A stretch of 64,000 bases of DNA, from the NCBI RefSeq assembly GCF_015864665.1, contig NZ_JADYWU010000001.1, forward strand, positions 1,550,001 through 1,614,000, read 5' to 3'. Below are positions 45,883 to 54,061 of the stretch, piece by piece (the stretch's first letter is position 1; the number at the start of each line of letters is the position of its first letter). The translations under genes and the position numbers were made by a program. This DNA comes from Salinibacterium sp. SWN167. GTDB lineage: Bacteria; Actinomycetota; Actinomycetes; Actinomycetales; Microbacteriaceae. Under the pieces are notes generated by a model, which saw only the letters and a list, made by a program, of their open reading frames with translations, ran no database searches and was not told where the DNA came from.

Positions 45883-46091
45883 CTCCCGATAGTACGGGTG
45901 TTAGTAGTTTCGGGCGTAGGCGATCTGGGTCCAGATGAATTTGACGCGCCGGATTCGATGAAAAATTAGACAGGGCGAAGCGCCTGATCGCGCGGACAGC
46001 CTGGCGCTCGTGGCGCGATGAGAGATGCATACGCCAAGAGCGATGCGTCGACCACGGTCTGGTGCTTCATCGCCGCAGCGCTAGTGTCCGA

Positions 46092-46478
46092 TCATCCGCC
46101 CGCTGCAAAGGCTCGCGCGGCGATCATTACTTTGCGCAACTGATCGCCAGCTATTGCCTCGGCCGGCGAGACGTCGTCTAGTTCTGAGTTCATGCCCATG
46201 AACCTCGCCCGGATGGTGCGATCGTCTTCCTCGGCGCGGAGCAACGCATAGACCTCGTAGGCACTACGAAGCCGACGTTCGCCTCCAGCTGATGACATTG
46301 ATTCGCCAGTAATCCACTCCGGGAGCATGCCCCCACCCGCGCCAACGATGAAGCTGAGCAACTCTCGGCCAAGAACGTTTTCGAGAGCCCCGCTGATGTC
46401 GTGGATACTGATCTGCGCGCAGTCGTCCGCCGCGCTTGTTCGAGTGCTGCTGCCTGCTGGGGCAATAGGTTTCGTCAC
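46092..46478 (-). CDS. MbcA/ParS/Xre-like antitoxin-type protein
   Basis: A 128-residue protein. The central and C-terminal part (HDISGALENVLGRELLSFIVG, WITGES, ERRLRSAYEVYALLRAEEDDRTIRARFMGMN, DDVSPAEAIAGD, AARAF) has the layout of Xre/MbcA/ParS toxin-binding proteins. The partner toxin would normally be a RES-domain protein; none is seen nearby. GTG 46478 is inferred: GAAGG lies about six bases upstream and it avoids overlapping the CoiA-like gene. Could also be a stand-alone regulator. Confidence 0.6.
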   Translation of the reverse strand: MTKPIAPAGSSTRTSAADDCAQISIHDISGALENVLGRELLSFIVGAGGGMLPEWITGESMSSAGGERRLRSAYEVYALLRAEEDDRTIRARFMGMNSELDDVSPAEAIAGDQLRKVMIAARAFAAGG

Positions 46479-46612
46479 AGCCGCCTTCTCTCCTTCTTTC
46501 AGATGAGTGATGTGGGAGTCACACAGACCTGAGTATCGAACTGTCGGTCCTGCTCGTGTCACTGTATCTGTGGGTACTATTTCGCTGCCCTGCACCACGG
46601 CATCTACCGGAT

Positions 46613-48118
46613 TCAACGCCCGGCATATCCCGGCGCGCACCTCATGTGATAGCCCGTTCGGGCGAACGGAACAGCGACAATCTTTCGGCACCGTTTGCAG
46701 GTCACAGTCTCCGGCTCGGAAAGCTGCGTCCTAGCCTCCGGGTCTTGTTGATCACTCGAGACGCTTCGGTCAGGGATAGCCGGAATGTAGACTGCCGGAT
46801 TCGCGGTAGGTACCAGCCCGGGCTCTTGCACCTTGAAGTATTTGAGCATCGGCCGGCCAACAGGGTATCGAGATACCTCACAACTAAGGAGATTGTGTTT
46901 CACCAACGCCGTGTACCAAGCGGTGACCATAGCTGCGGCATCGTCCTTGGATAGGTCGAGTCCGAACTCGCTTCGTAGCTCTTGTGCCGCAAGATCCCGA
47001 CGCACGCGGCTGGACCTGACGTTCGGAGCAATATGAACACGCCATAGATGCCACTGCCACAAGACGTTGGCAACTGGGATGTCTACTTTCACGTGAACAT
47101 CTAGCCATTCTGGGATCTCCCAGTCAAACAGCTCAAGCACTCGCTGCCCAGCGGGGCTCGCTAACCAAGCCTCCCGCATGGCTGTCCGCCGAGAGGCGTT
47201 GTATTCCCGGTCCTTGCGTTTCGCCTCTGCGATGCGTTCGGCCTTCGCCTGGCGCTCGGCAGCAATCCTCTGCTTTTCTATCTCCGCGATTCTCTGCTTC
47301 TCTTCCTCTGCTGCGCAGTAAGCCTTGTAGCGGAGGGTGTTCGTCTTGATCTGATCAGTTCGAATGCTTGAAAAGCGGTCGGGGTGCAGCTGGAATCTGA
47401 CTAGCGGTTCGGTGCTGAAGCTGCCGCGTGCCTCCGGATAGATTCCAATCTCCTGCCGGTTGATGCTCTGGTTGCTGGTTGCGATCCCGATGTCCATAAG
47501 CAGCGGATTGAACCATAGAGGAACGTCGCCTGCAGTGCGTACTGCAGCCTGCGCTGAGGTGAAGGTAATCCGGTTGTCACTTTCAGTACGCATTTGAGGG
47601 CCTGTATGCCCGAATAGCCACACGTCGACGATGTTTTGACGCCGGTACGAGTCATGCCGAACTTGCCATTCCTCGGCGGTCAGCGCGGAGTACTGAATCT
47701 CAATCGCCACCCGAGCCCCGTCGGCGAAGGTAACCATTACGTCGGCGATCCGTTCACGTTCGCTGTTAGATGCTTGCTCCATCATGACCTGGGCTGAGGG
47801 ATGCTGTGCTTTCAGAAATCGTGTGATCTGCGCTTTAGCTTCCAAGTGGAACAGCGACTCAGGCGCATGTTTGAAGTTGCCGTTGAGGTGACGGAAGCCG
47901 TCCCGGCGGTTGAATCGCGATCGATCAACAGTCGTAAATTCTGGAGTTGGACAATCACCCACCGGGCATCGGAGCTCAGTTCGTGCCAGCTCTCTGTGCT
48001 CGGCTGCGCCGCCTTCAGGCAGGTAGAAAAGGCCGGCATCACCAGACTTCCTGCTCGCAAAGATCATCCGGGACTCACCACGTTGGAACGCGGCGAGGAT
48101 GGGCGGTCCATGAGGCAT
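46613..48118 (-). CDS. CoiA-like competence/nuclease family protein
   Basis: A 501-residue protein. The middle of the first half shows HLEAKAQITRFL, ERIADVMVTFADGARVAIEIQYSAL and YRRQNIVDVWLFG, matching the CoiA-like PD-(D/E)xK nuclease core (Asp, then ExQ). A charged coiled-coil-like stretch (about 265-305, AEEEKQRIAEIEKQRIAAER) and a C-terminal Cys/His motif (CKRCRKIV...HMRCAPG) follow. ATG 48118 has TAAGAT and six bases upstream, so leaderless; TTG 48124 is the alternative. CoiA proteins act in competence or, in islands, may be defence or mobilisation functions; role not known. Confidence 0.75.
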   Translation of the reverse strand: MPHGPPILAAFQRGESRMIFASRKSGDAGLFYLPEGGAAEHRELARTELRCPVGDCPTPEFTTVDRSRFNRRDGFRHLNGNFKHAPESLFHLEAKAQITRFLKAQHPSAQVMMEQASNSERERIADVMVTFADGARVAIEIQYSALTAEEWQVRHDSYRRQNIVDVWLFGHTGPQMRTESDNRITFTSAQAAVRTAGDVPLWFNPLLMDIGIATSNQSINRQEIGIYPEARGSFSTEPLVRFQLHPDRFSSIRTDQIKTNTLRYKAYCAAEEEKQRIAEIEKQRIAAERQAKAERIAEAKRKDREYNASRRTAMREAWLASPAGQRVLELFDWEIPEWLDVHVKVDIPVANVLWQWHLWRVHIAPNVRSSRVRRDLAAQELRSEFGLDLSKDDAAAMVTAWYTALVKHNLLSCEVSRYPVGRPMLKYFKVQEPGLVPTANPAVYIPAIPDRSVSSDQQDPEARTQLSEPETVTCKRCRKIVAVPFARTGYHMRCAPGYAGR

Positions 48119-48164
48119 GATCAAATCTTATGACTCGGGTCTGACATCGATCCAGAACTGTGAA

Positions 48165-48218
48165 AGAAATGCTGCAGAAATGCTGCAGAAATGTTGCATA
48201 AGTGTGTAAGAGTGCAAC
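48165..48218. repeat. Triple 11-mer repeat and inverted repeat between divergent island genes
   Basis: AGAAATGCTGC is repeated at 48165-48175 and 48176-48186, with a one-base variant at 48187-48197. An inverted pair GTTGCA (48193-48198) and TGCAAC (48213-48218) follows. Direct repeats here could be operator or iteron-like sites for a protein encoded in the island. Confidence 0.75.
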
Positions 48219-48307
48219 AGAAATCTGTCTGCGCAGAGACGTGAAAGAAGTGCAAAGGCTCACGTCGACGTAAATTGGCTCTACCGGTGGCTCAGCTCGC
48301 CTACCGA

Positions 48308-48319
48308 TAGCATTGCGAT
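48308..48319 (+). promoter_or_regulatory. -10 box of the island two-gene unit
   Basis: TAGCAT (48308-48313) lies six bases before GTG 48320, with no Shine-Dalgarno. It predicts a leaderless message. Confidence 0.5.
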
Positions 48320-49480
48320 GTGACTGACGAGCAGAGACATGACCTCAAGCGGGTTCGTTTGAAGGGCGCGCGCTTCGATGGAGGACGGCTGCCTATCGAT
48401 TCGCTAGTCGAGCTGCAGAACTATCAGGCTGTCGTCCGCATCGCTGCGGTGGCCGAATGGCGACTTGAGCACCCAGGAGAAGAAGTCCCGTCAGACTTCA
48501 AAAGCTCCGTCAGCCTCGCTATCGAGAGCATTGACGACGGAAGCGCAGATGTATTCCTGGCTTTCGAGCAGCATCAGGTCTACGTGCACTACCAGGCCGA
48601 GGCGCAGGACGTAGCTGACGCCGTAATCGTTGCCGCTTATTCGGATGCCGAGATACCCATCCTCCCCGCTCTTTCAGCGAGCGAGGACACGGAGTTTCGT
48701 GAAGCCGTGGCGCAGTTCGGCGAGACTCTCCGACCAGAGCAGTCAATCGAGTTCTACCCTGGTGGAGTTGGCTCCGTGCCGGTAACGATTACCGTGGAGA
48801 CTCGCGTAAACGCGGTTGACCGGCTGTCGCGGATCGAGGACTTTCTCGTCCCCCCGGATCAAGTGCCCCAGCCGACCGAGCTTGATAAGGAAGAGCAAAG
48901 TCTCGTTGGGAGGATCACCGCGCTCGACGCCGAGAAGAAGAAGTTCACGCTTGTGCTTTCGGACGGCGAGGAGCTCCACGGGCGATACCCAAAGCACCCC
49001 GGCTTGCTCGATGATTTTCGTAAGGTGCTTAATTCAGCGGCTGAAGGTCCTCTCACGCGCGTCACGGGGGCGCTGCAGATGAAGAACGGCATTCTGTACC
49101 GATTCTGGGAGACAAGCAGGGTCGAACAGGTGCACTTTGACGAGACAGCTTGGGGTGCCCGGCTCTCGAAGATGGCGACCTTGATGTCGCGATGGGATGG
49201 CGCCGCGGCTGCTCAGATCTCTTCTGAATCGCTGGAGAAGGCACAGATGATCCTTAGAGCCGTCGATCGAGCAGAGATTGCGAGCCCCGGCGTGTTCCCA
49301 ACCGAAGACGGGGGAGTCCTCATCGAGTGGGCTGACGCAACAGGCGTTCGCAGCATTGAAATATTGGAAGGCGGAAATTTCGAGACCTTCTCGATGAAGT
49401 TTGGCGAGCAGGAGGGCGCGCACTCGTCAACGCACGACCTCAGCGTTGCCATCCGGTTTGTTGAGGCGGAGAAGGCATGA
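48320..49480 (+). CDS. Unknown protein, first gene of the island pair (386 aa)
   Basis: A 386-residue soluble, acidic protein that I do not recognise. Residues 15-95 are mixed alpha/beta with LVELQNYQAVVRIAAVAEW. Residues 170-260 (SLVGRITALDAEKKKFTLVLSDGEELHGRYP, TRVTGALQ) look like a beta-barrel/OB-type fold. The C-terminal 100 residues (AQMILRAVDRAE, TEDGGVLIEWADATGVRSIEILEGGNFETFS) look like a separate beta-rich domain found in other uncharacterised proteins. Start GTG 48320 with a leaderless -10. The 3' end overlaps the next gene by four bases, so both are made together. Confidence 0.75.
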   Translation: MTDEQRHDLKRVRLKGARFDGGRLPIDSLVELQNYQAVVRIAAVAEWRLEHPGEEVPSDFKSSVSLAIESIDDGSADVFLAFEQHQVYVHYQAEAQDVADAVIVAAYSDAEIPILPALSASEDTEFREAVAQFGETLRPEQSIEFYPGGVGSVPVTITVETRVNAVDRLSRIEDFLVPPDQVPQPTELDKEEQSLVGRITALDAEKKKFTLVLSDGEELHGRYPKHPGLLDDFRKVLNSAAEGPLTRVTGALQMKNGILYRFWETSRVEQVHFDETAWGARLSKMATLMSRWDGAAAAQISSESLEKAQMILRAVDRAEIASPGVFPTEDGGVLIEWADATGVRSIEILEGGNFETFSMKFGEQEGAHSSTHDLSVAIRFVEAEKA

Positions 49481-49947
49481 CTGACATCGACGTCGAGCTG
49501 CTCGAAGGCGAGCAGCTAATGAGCGACTCTGACGAGCTGGCCTATCGGCAGGTCGCCCCTCATATGCTGGAAGACGACGGCAAGATCGCGACTACGGCGT
49601 TCGGCCCAAATTCCTCGGATAACAACAAGCCCTCCTTTTCGCGCCAGCGCGAAGTGTCGCCGCAGGCCGCCCGCGATTGGCACGACGAGTATGCGAATAG
49701 CCCCTCTCGGGGCGTATGGGCGGTTTCGGTCGGTGAGGTGGTCGCGTCAGGTCGATACGTCGTTGACGACTCGAAATGCGCTCTGGACCCCGGAGCGCTT
49801 CGGGCCCCTGGTCATTGTTTCGTTGATTTTAGAGGTCTATCTAAACTCCAGCGCAAGGAGCTTAGAGCAATGCTCCACATGCACGCGATGCGGAGGGGTG
49901 AGATCCCGACAGAGGCGGCCAAAGAGGACGGGCAGCTGTTCTCTTGA
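49477..49947 (+). CDS. Unknown protein, second gene of the island pair (156 aa)
   Basis: A 156-residue protein that I do not recognise by family name. The N-terminal third is acidic and probably flexible. The rest is compact and conserved-looking: SFSRQREVSPQAARDWHDEY, SRGVWAVSVGEVVASG, PGHCFVDFRGLSKLQRKELRAMLHMHAMRRGEIPT. Conserved His, Arg and Asp could form a catalytic site, but this is only a guess. ATG 49477 overlaps the previous stop. The pair may be a two-component defence or regulatory unit. Confidence 0.75.
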   Translation: MTDIDVELLEGEQLMSDSDELAYRQVAPHMLEDDGKIATTAFGPNSSDNNKPSFSRQREVSPQAARDWHDEYANSPSRGVWAVSVGEVVASGRYVVDDSKCALDPGALRAPGHCFVDFRGLSKLQRKELRAMLHMHAMRRGEIPTEAAKEDGQLFS

Positions 49948-50171
49948 GCTGCCAACGAGCCTTGCCAACTGAAGAACAGATGCTGGTGCGTTTCGTGTCG
50001 CTACTGTTGAATGCGGGGACACGCTTGGGTCCGGCCCTGAACCTTGATAGCGCGCCACGATCCCGTATCGCGAGCCCAGTCGATGTCAGGTGCAGGACCG
50101 ATGATTCTGCCCGGTTGGCTGAGCCTGCGTGTCCTCTGCCAATAGTTGGCGCCATCAAATCAGTTCGCTCC

Positions 50172-50195
50172 AACCTACGGTTAAACCTACGGTAT
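50172..50195 (+). repeat. Right arm-like direct repeat (2 x 12 bp)
   Basis: AACCTACGGTTA (50172-50183) followed by AACCTACGGTAT (50184-50195); same orientation, period and core (CTACGGTTA) as the pair at 45122-45145. Confidence 0.75.
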
Positions 50196-50310
50196 ACATC
50201 TGGGATGCGACGGTGTCACGCGGGCTGTTCCGGGAGGTGATCGGCCAGATAATGCTGGCATTTCAGCGAACAATCAGCACTCGCCTCGAATAGTGCAAGC
50301 GATCAATCAG

Positions 50311-50349
50311 TAATCCGTCGGTCATGGGTTCAAGTCCCATCCGCCCTAC
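50311..50349 (+). repeat. Right attachment repeat (truncated tRNA copy)
   Basis: Second copy of the tRNA 3' half. It lacks an acceptor 5' strand, D arm and full anticodon stem, so it is not a functional tRNA. A T-rich stretch TTCTGTTTCTATTC follows, which may be the native tRNA terminator region. Confidence 0.88.
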
Positions 50350-50357
50350 TTCTGTTT

Positions 50358-51035
50358 CTATTCAAGGCGTGGGCGAAGTTGGTCGAGCTGCTCCACTGTC
50401 ATGGTCGGTGCGGTGAAGTGCTCGGGGTAGTTTGCGCCGCTGCGGTTTACCCACACCGTCGAAAGCCCTGCTGCGGCGGCACCGTGGATGTCCCAAGGGT
50501 GCACTGCCACGAGGTAGACAGCGGTCGTGTCCAGGGCAGTGCCGGCGCGGGCCAGCGCGGTCTCGTAGGACGCGCGCGCGGGTTTCCAAGAGGAATGCTC
50601 TTCCACTGACAAAAAGCCGGCCATGACATCCGCGACTCCGGCCTCCGTGAGCATGCGTTCGGCATTGCTCGCGGGCCCGTTTGAGAGCGTGAAGAGTCGG
50701 TGGCCGGCCTCGTGCAGTGAACGGATGCCGGGGACCACGTCGCTGTGGAGGCTCACGTTCGAGAACGCGGCGATCACCGCATCCACGGCGTCATCGATCG
50801 GCAAGCTCAGCGCGGAACTGCTGAGGGCGTTTCGCGCGTTCGTCGCAGCGATGTCGAGAAAGCGGGCCTCGCTGCCGACCGCGGTGAGTGCGAAGCCATC
50901 CCGCAGGATGCTGGCAAACCATGACGACGCGAGTTCGCGGGCTGCACCGACGGTTTCGAATGCGTCTCCGACGGGCGAAAGATCGGAGAGGGTCTCGTTG
51001 ACGTCGAAGAAGAGTGTCGCTCGTGTGCTCGTCAT
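50358..51035 (-). CDS. Haloacid dehalogenase, type II (HAD superfamily)
   Basis: A 225-residue HAD hydrolase. The nucleophile motif is FFDVNETL at the N terminus, motif II LSNGP, the Lys in HSSWKPARASYE, and the C-terminal HPWDIHGAAAAGL typical of type II haloacid dehalogenases. It may dehalogenate 2-haloacids or be a related phosphatase; the fold alone does not settle which. Its stop region lies just outside the island boundary. Start ATG 51035, with GGGGA upstream. Confidence 0.88.
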   Translation of the reverse strand: MTSTRATLFFDVNETLSDLSPVGDAFETVGAARELASSWFASILRDGFALTAVGSEARFLDIAATNARNALSSSALSLPIDDAVDAVIAAFSNVSLHSDVVPGIRSLHEAGHRLFTLSNGPASNAERMLTEAGVADVMAGFLSVEEHSSWKPARASYETALARAGTALDTTAVYLVAVHPWDIHGAAAAGLSTVWVNRSGANYPEHFTAPTMTVEQLDQLRPRLE

Positions 51036-51286
51036 GGCATCCCCACTAGTTCGGCTGATCCGGCCGTCAATGGCGGATGCTCAGCGTGTGACTCCCTACG
51101 GTACGCGCAGTACCGAGCGCCCGCCTGATAACGGCAGCACTAGTCTGCTGGGGTCGCTATCTGACTGTGGTGCGCTAGCGTTTTCGGGCGATAAAAAAGC
51201 CGGTCAGAGGTAAAGTGCTTTCCGCTGAGGAATGGGCTATGGTCAGGGTTAGCACGCCAACTGAGACAAGGGGAAGCGGAGTAATC

Positions 51287-51412
51287 ATGGCTGGAAAATC
51301 GCCTAGAGGAAGTACGAAAAAGGAAGCCAAGCTGTCGATCAAAGACAAGCGGGCGCAGAAGCGGGCCAAGCTCGAAGACACCGGCTTTATCAAGCCACGT
51401 AAGGGCCAATAA
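51287..51412 (+). CDS. Small basic protein, 41 aa
   Basis: MAGKSPRGSTKKEAKLSIKD begins a 41-residue, Lys/Arg-rich protein ending FIKPRKGQ. ATG 51287 has GGGGAAGCGGAG upstream; the longer frame from 51215 is not needed. Small basic proteins of this kind are recurrent in Microbacteriaceae genomes as hypotheticals, possibly nucleic-acid binding. No motif proves function. Confidence 0.7.
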   Translation: MAGKSPRGSTKKEAKLSIKDKRAQKRAKLEDTGFIKPRKGQ

Positions 51413-51425
51413 CGGCCCACCCCTC

Positions 51426-51462
51426 GAACTCATCGGATTCCACACCCAATTTCGATGAGTTC
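51426..51462. other. 10-bp inverted repeat between small genes
   Basis: GAACTCATCG (51426-51435) and CGATGAGTTC (51453-51462) form a perfect stem with a 17-base spacer, between convergent small genes. No T tract, so function (terminator or operator) is unclear. Confidence 0.45.
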
Positions 51463-51552
51463 AGCGTGGCGGCATGCAGTCGCAGGCACGGAAATCCCGT
51501 GTCCCTTCAGTGCGCCTGCGCCGCCACGCCCATCATGATGCCGCGCGAGAGG

Positions 51553-51741
51553 TTAGCTGCGCACCTTGCCGCGACCGAAGATGAGCCACAAGATCGAGCC
51601 GAAGATCGACAGGAAGAACGCCACCAAGATCCAGAGGAACTTGCCGACGACACCATGGTTGGTGCTCTTGGCGATCGAGACCACGGTGATGATGAAGACG
51701 ACGAGTCCGACGATGCCAAAACTGAAGCTAATAGGTTCCAT
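51553..51741 (-). CDS. PLDc_N domain small membrane protein
   Basis: A 62-residue protein with two hydrophobic helices (FSFGIVGLVVFIITVVSI and VVGKFLWILVAFFLSIFGSILWLIFG), separated by a short loop, matching the phospholipase D-nuclease N-terminal domain that occurs alone in many actinobacteria. ATG 51741 has TAGATT and six bases upstream on the minus strand, so probably leaderless. Function unknown. Confidence 0.8.
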   Translation of the reverse strand: MEPISFSFGIVGLVVFIITVVSIAKSTNHGVVGKFLWILVAFFLSIFGSILWLIFGRGKVRS

Positions 51742-51775
51742 GGTCTAAATCTACTGGGCATGGCACTATCAAGTT

Positions 51776-53143
51776 ATGAGTTTGCTGGATGCTGCGTGGC
51801 AGTCCCTGGGGGAAGATGCTGCCGCCCTCGCCTTAGTGCGTGACAATGGCACGGCTGTGCCCCTCGCTGGAGCCCTCCCGTCGGGCCGCTTTGTTCATGA
51901 TGCGATCGCCGCGGCATCGTTTTCTGCCTCGCTGCTTGCCGCGAGGAGGGTCGGATGCGCGGTTCCTTCGGTTGAACTCAATCCGCTGAAAGTGGCGACA
52001 GCGGTCACGAGCGACAAGCATTTCCGCCTGAATGGTGAACCCATGGCGGCCTGGGCGGAGCTTTCTGGTTTCTGGCCCTGCAGCGATGGCTGGGTTCGCA
52101 CACATGCGAACTATCCGCACCACCGCGCAGCCCTTCTTCGCGCCCTTGAACTTGCCGAAGAGACGGGCGCTGACGAATTCATGCTCGCTCTCCACTCGAT
52201 GCGTGCGGCCGACGTCGAGGACAAGGTCGTTGCCGCCGGGGGAGTCGCGACCGTCGTGCGCACCGCAGAGGAATGGTCCGAGCATCCACAGGCCCGTGCG
52301 CTGGCCGAACTGTCGGTAATCGAGTTGACGTCGCTCGGCGATACTGAACCGGCTCAACTGACCGAAACAACCGTCGATGCGCCTCTAGCGGGGCTCCGGG
52401 TGCTCGACCTCACTCGGGTGATTGCGGGACCCGTCGCCGGCCGCACCCTCGCCCTGTGGGGTGCAGACGTTCTGCGCATCGACAGTCCACAGCATCCCGA
52501 AATCCCCTGGCAGCATCTCGACACCGGCGCCGGAAAGCGCTCGGCCTTGCTCGACCTTGAGGTCGACGCCGACCGAGCAACCTTCGAGAAACTGCTCGAG
52601 ACCGCGGATGTCGTACTCACCGCGTATCGCCCCGGTTCCTTAGATAAGTTCGGTCTTTCGCCCGCGGCTCTCGCCGAGCGTCGCCCGGGAATCATCGTGG
52701 GCCGCCTTTCAGCGTGGGGAACAGTCGGACCGTTGGCGGAGCGCCGTGGCTTCGACAGCATTGTTCAGGCTGCGACGGGAATCGCGCTGGTAGAAGGCGA
52801 AGGCAAGGGAACGCCGGGCGCTCTACCTGCTCAAGCTCTGGACCATGCCGCTGGTTATCTGCTTGCGGCAGGCATCACGACGGCAGTACGCCGCCGGATC
52901 GATGCGGGCCACTCGTGGCTAGTCGAGGTATCGCTCGCGCGACTGGCGACCGAATTGCTGCAGCAGCGCCGTCCGCGGCACGCGCCGACGGCATCCGCTG
53001 GTTTCACCCCGACGGTGACGATTCACGACGGGGTGACTAGTGCCGTTCCTGCGCCGGCCTACGCGGGCGGGCCTGGACGCTTCAGCGCCCCTGCGGTCGA
53101 GTGGGGTTCGAGCGAAGCGGCGTGGCTTTCCCGACCAAGCTGA
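51776..53143 (+). CDS. CoA transferase, CaiB/BaiF family III
   Basis: A 455-residue class III CoA transferase. The family core begins LAGLRVLDLTRVIAGPVAGRTLALWGADVLRID, with GKRSALLDLE, LIIVGRLSAWG-like and the RRGFDSIVQAATG block that holds the catalytic Asp. The first 200 residues are a variable N-terminal part with SDGWVRTHANYPHH. Substrates unknown. ATG 51776 is preceded by CACTAT and six bases, a weaker leaderless signal. Longer than the usual about 400 residues because of the N-terminal extension. Confidence 0.85.
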   Translation: MSLLDAAWQSLGEDAAALALVRDNGTAVPLAGALPSGRFVHDAIAAASFSASLLAARRVGCAVPSVELNPLKVATAVTSDKHFRLNGEPMAAWAELSGFWPCSDGWVRTHANYPHHRAALLRALELAEETGADEFMLALHSMRAADVEDKVVAAGGVATVVRTAEEWSEHPQARALAELSVIELTSLGDTEPAQLTETTVDAPLAGLRVLDLTRVIAGPVAGRTLALWGADVLRIDSPQHPEIPWQHLDTGAGKRSALLDLEVDADRATFEKLLETADVVLTAYRPGSLDKFGLSPAALAERRPGIIVGRLSAWGTVGPLAERRGFDSIVQAATGIALVEGEGKGTPGALPAQALDHAAGYLLAAGITTAVRRRIDAGHSWLVEVSLARLATELLQQRRPRHAPTASAGFTPTVTIHDGVTSAVPAPAYAGGPGRFSAPAVEWGSSEAAWLSRPS

Positions 53144-53233
53144 TCTAGCTTGGTCGCGCGACCGATCTGGCTTTCCTGAAATAATCCCGTGTCGGCGGTG
53201 GTTGGCATCATGGACTTCAACAAGGATGGACTT

Positions 53234-54061
53234 ATGACTGACACTGCTGCGCCCACACTCACGCCCGAAGCCAAGCTCGCCATCTTCCGCGAACGTCGCG
53301 ACCAGGCGGTCGTGCAGCAGAACGGCAACCTTGCTCTCACCAATACCCAGTGGGTGGACGCTGAGCAGACCATTTGGGGCGTGCCTGGCACGTGGGCTCC
53401 CCACGAGGATGGGCTCACGGTCACGGCCACCGCAGAAGACAACATCGTGGTTGACGGCACCCTCGTGGAAGGCAGCGCCGTAGTGCGCAGCAAGAGCCAC
53501 GAGAACCCCAGCGCGGTTGTCTTCGGTGAAACGGTCACGGGCTTTGTCATCAAGGCGCCTGAGGGAAACCACGCCCTGCGTGTGTGGGACAGCAACTCGC
53601 CCGCCATCCAAGAATTCGGCACGATTGATGCCTACGCCTACAACCCGGACTGGGTGATCACCGCCGCCTTCACGCCTAACCCTGAAGGCACCACGCTCGG
53701 GTTCGAACACCTCAAGGATGACGGCCAGGAGCGCGAGCAGCCGATTCCCGGTGACATCTCCTTCACGAAGGATGGCGTCGACTACAACCTCGCTGCGTTC
53801 AAGTCGGGTCGTGCCCTTCAGCTCGTTTTTGCGGATGCCACCAGCGGCGTCGACACCTATAGCGTTGGTCGCTTTCTCTTTGTCGCCCCCAACCCCGACG
53901 GCACCATCGTTCTCGACTTCAACCTCGCGATCCTGCCGCCCTGCGCCTTCAGCTACAACTTCAACTGCCCCATGCCGCCCAAACAGAACCGTTTCGCGGT
54001 CGCCATTGAGGCCGGAGAAAAGAACGTTCTGAAGAAGGACGGCTCGCTGCTTCACGACTAG
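53234..54061 (+). CDS. DUF1684 domain protein
   Basis: A 275-residue protein of the DUF1684 family: RRDQAVVQQNGNLALTNTQWV, YNPDWVITAAFTP, GRFLFVAPNPDG and the C-terminal LPPCAFSYNFNCPMPPKQNRFAVAIEAGE. The domain is a beta-rich fold; no enzymatic activity is established. No signal peptide. ATG 53234 has AAGGA at 53222-53226. Its 3' end overlaps that of ramB by four bases in convergent orientation. Confidence 0.88.
   Translation: MTDTAAPTLTPEAKLAIFRERRDQAVVQQNGNLALTNTQWVDAEQTIWGVPGTWAPHEDGLTVTATAEDNIVVDGTLVEGSAVVRSKSHENPSAVVFGETVTGFVIKAPEGNHALRVWDSNSPAIQEFGTIDAYAYNPDWVITAAFTPNPEGTTLGFEHLKDDGQEREQPIPGDISFTKDGVDYNLAAFKSGRALQLVFADATSGVDTYSVGRFLFVAPNPDGTIVLDFNLAILPPCAFSYNFNCPMPPKQNRFAVAIEAGEKNVLKKDGSLLHD

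Larger units (their letters stand above)
45030..50349. mobile_element. tRNA-integrated genomic island, about 5.3 kb
   Basis: Bounded by the 39-bp duplication of the tRNA 3' half. It carries 12-bp tandem direct repeats near both ends (45122-45145 and 50172-50195), which resemble integrase arm sites. Contents: a small Cys-rich protein, an MbcA/Xre-like antitoxin, a CoiA-like nuclease and a two-gene unit of unknown function. No integrase, excisionase or replication gene is visible, so it may be a satellite or a decayed integrative element that depends on an enzyme elsewhere. Confidence 0.82.
49948..50357. other. Right end of the island, no convincing gene
   Basis: 410 bases from the last island gene to the HAD gene. 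Holds the right arm-like repeats, a short palindromic segment GCCAGATAATGCTGGC near 50244 that resembles 45623-45639, and the right attachment repeat. The frame from 49944 has no recognisable features. Confidence 0.6.

Noticed and set aside
49944-50240. Frame after the island two-gene unit
   Set aside because: Low-complexity composition, runs across the arm-like repeats and lacks a start signal.
50311-50349. Second tRNA gene
   Set aside because: Only the 3' half is present; no acceptor 5' strand or D arm. It is an attachment-site copy.
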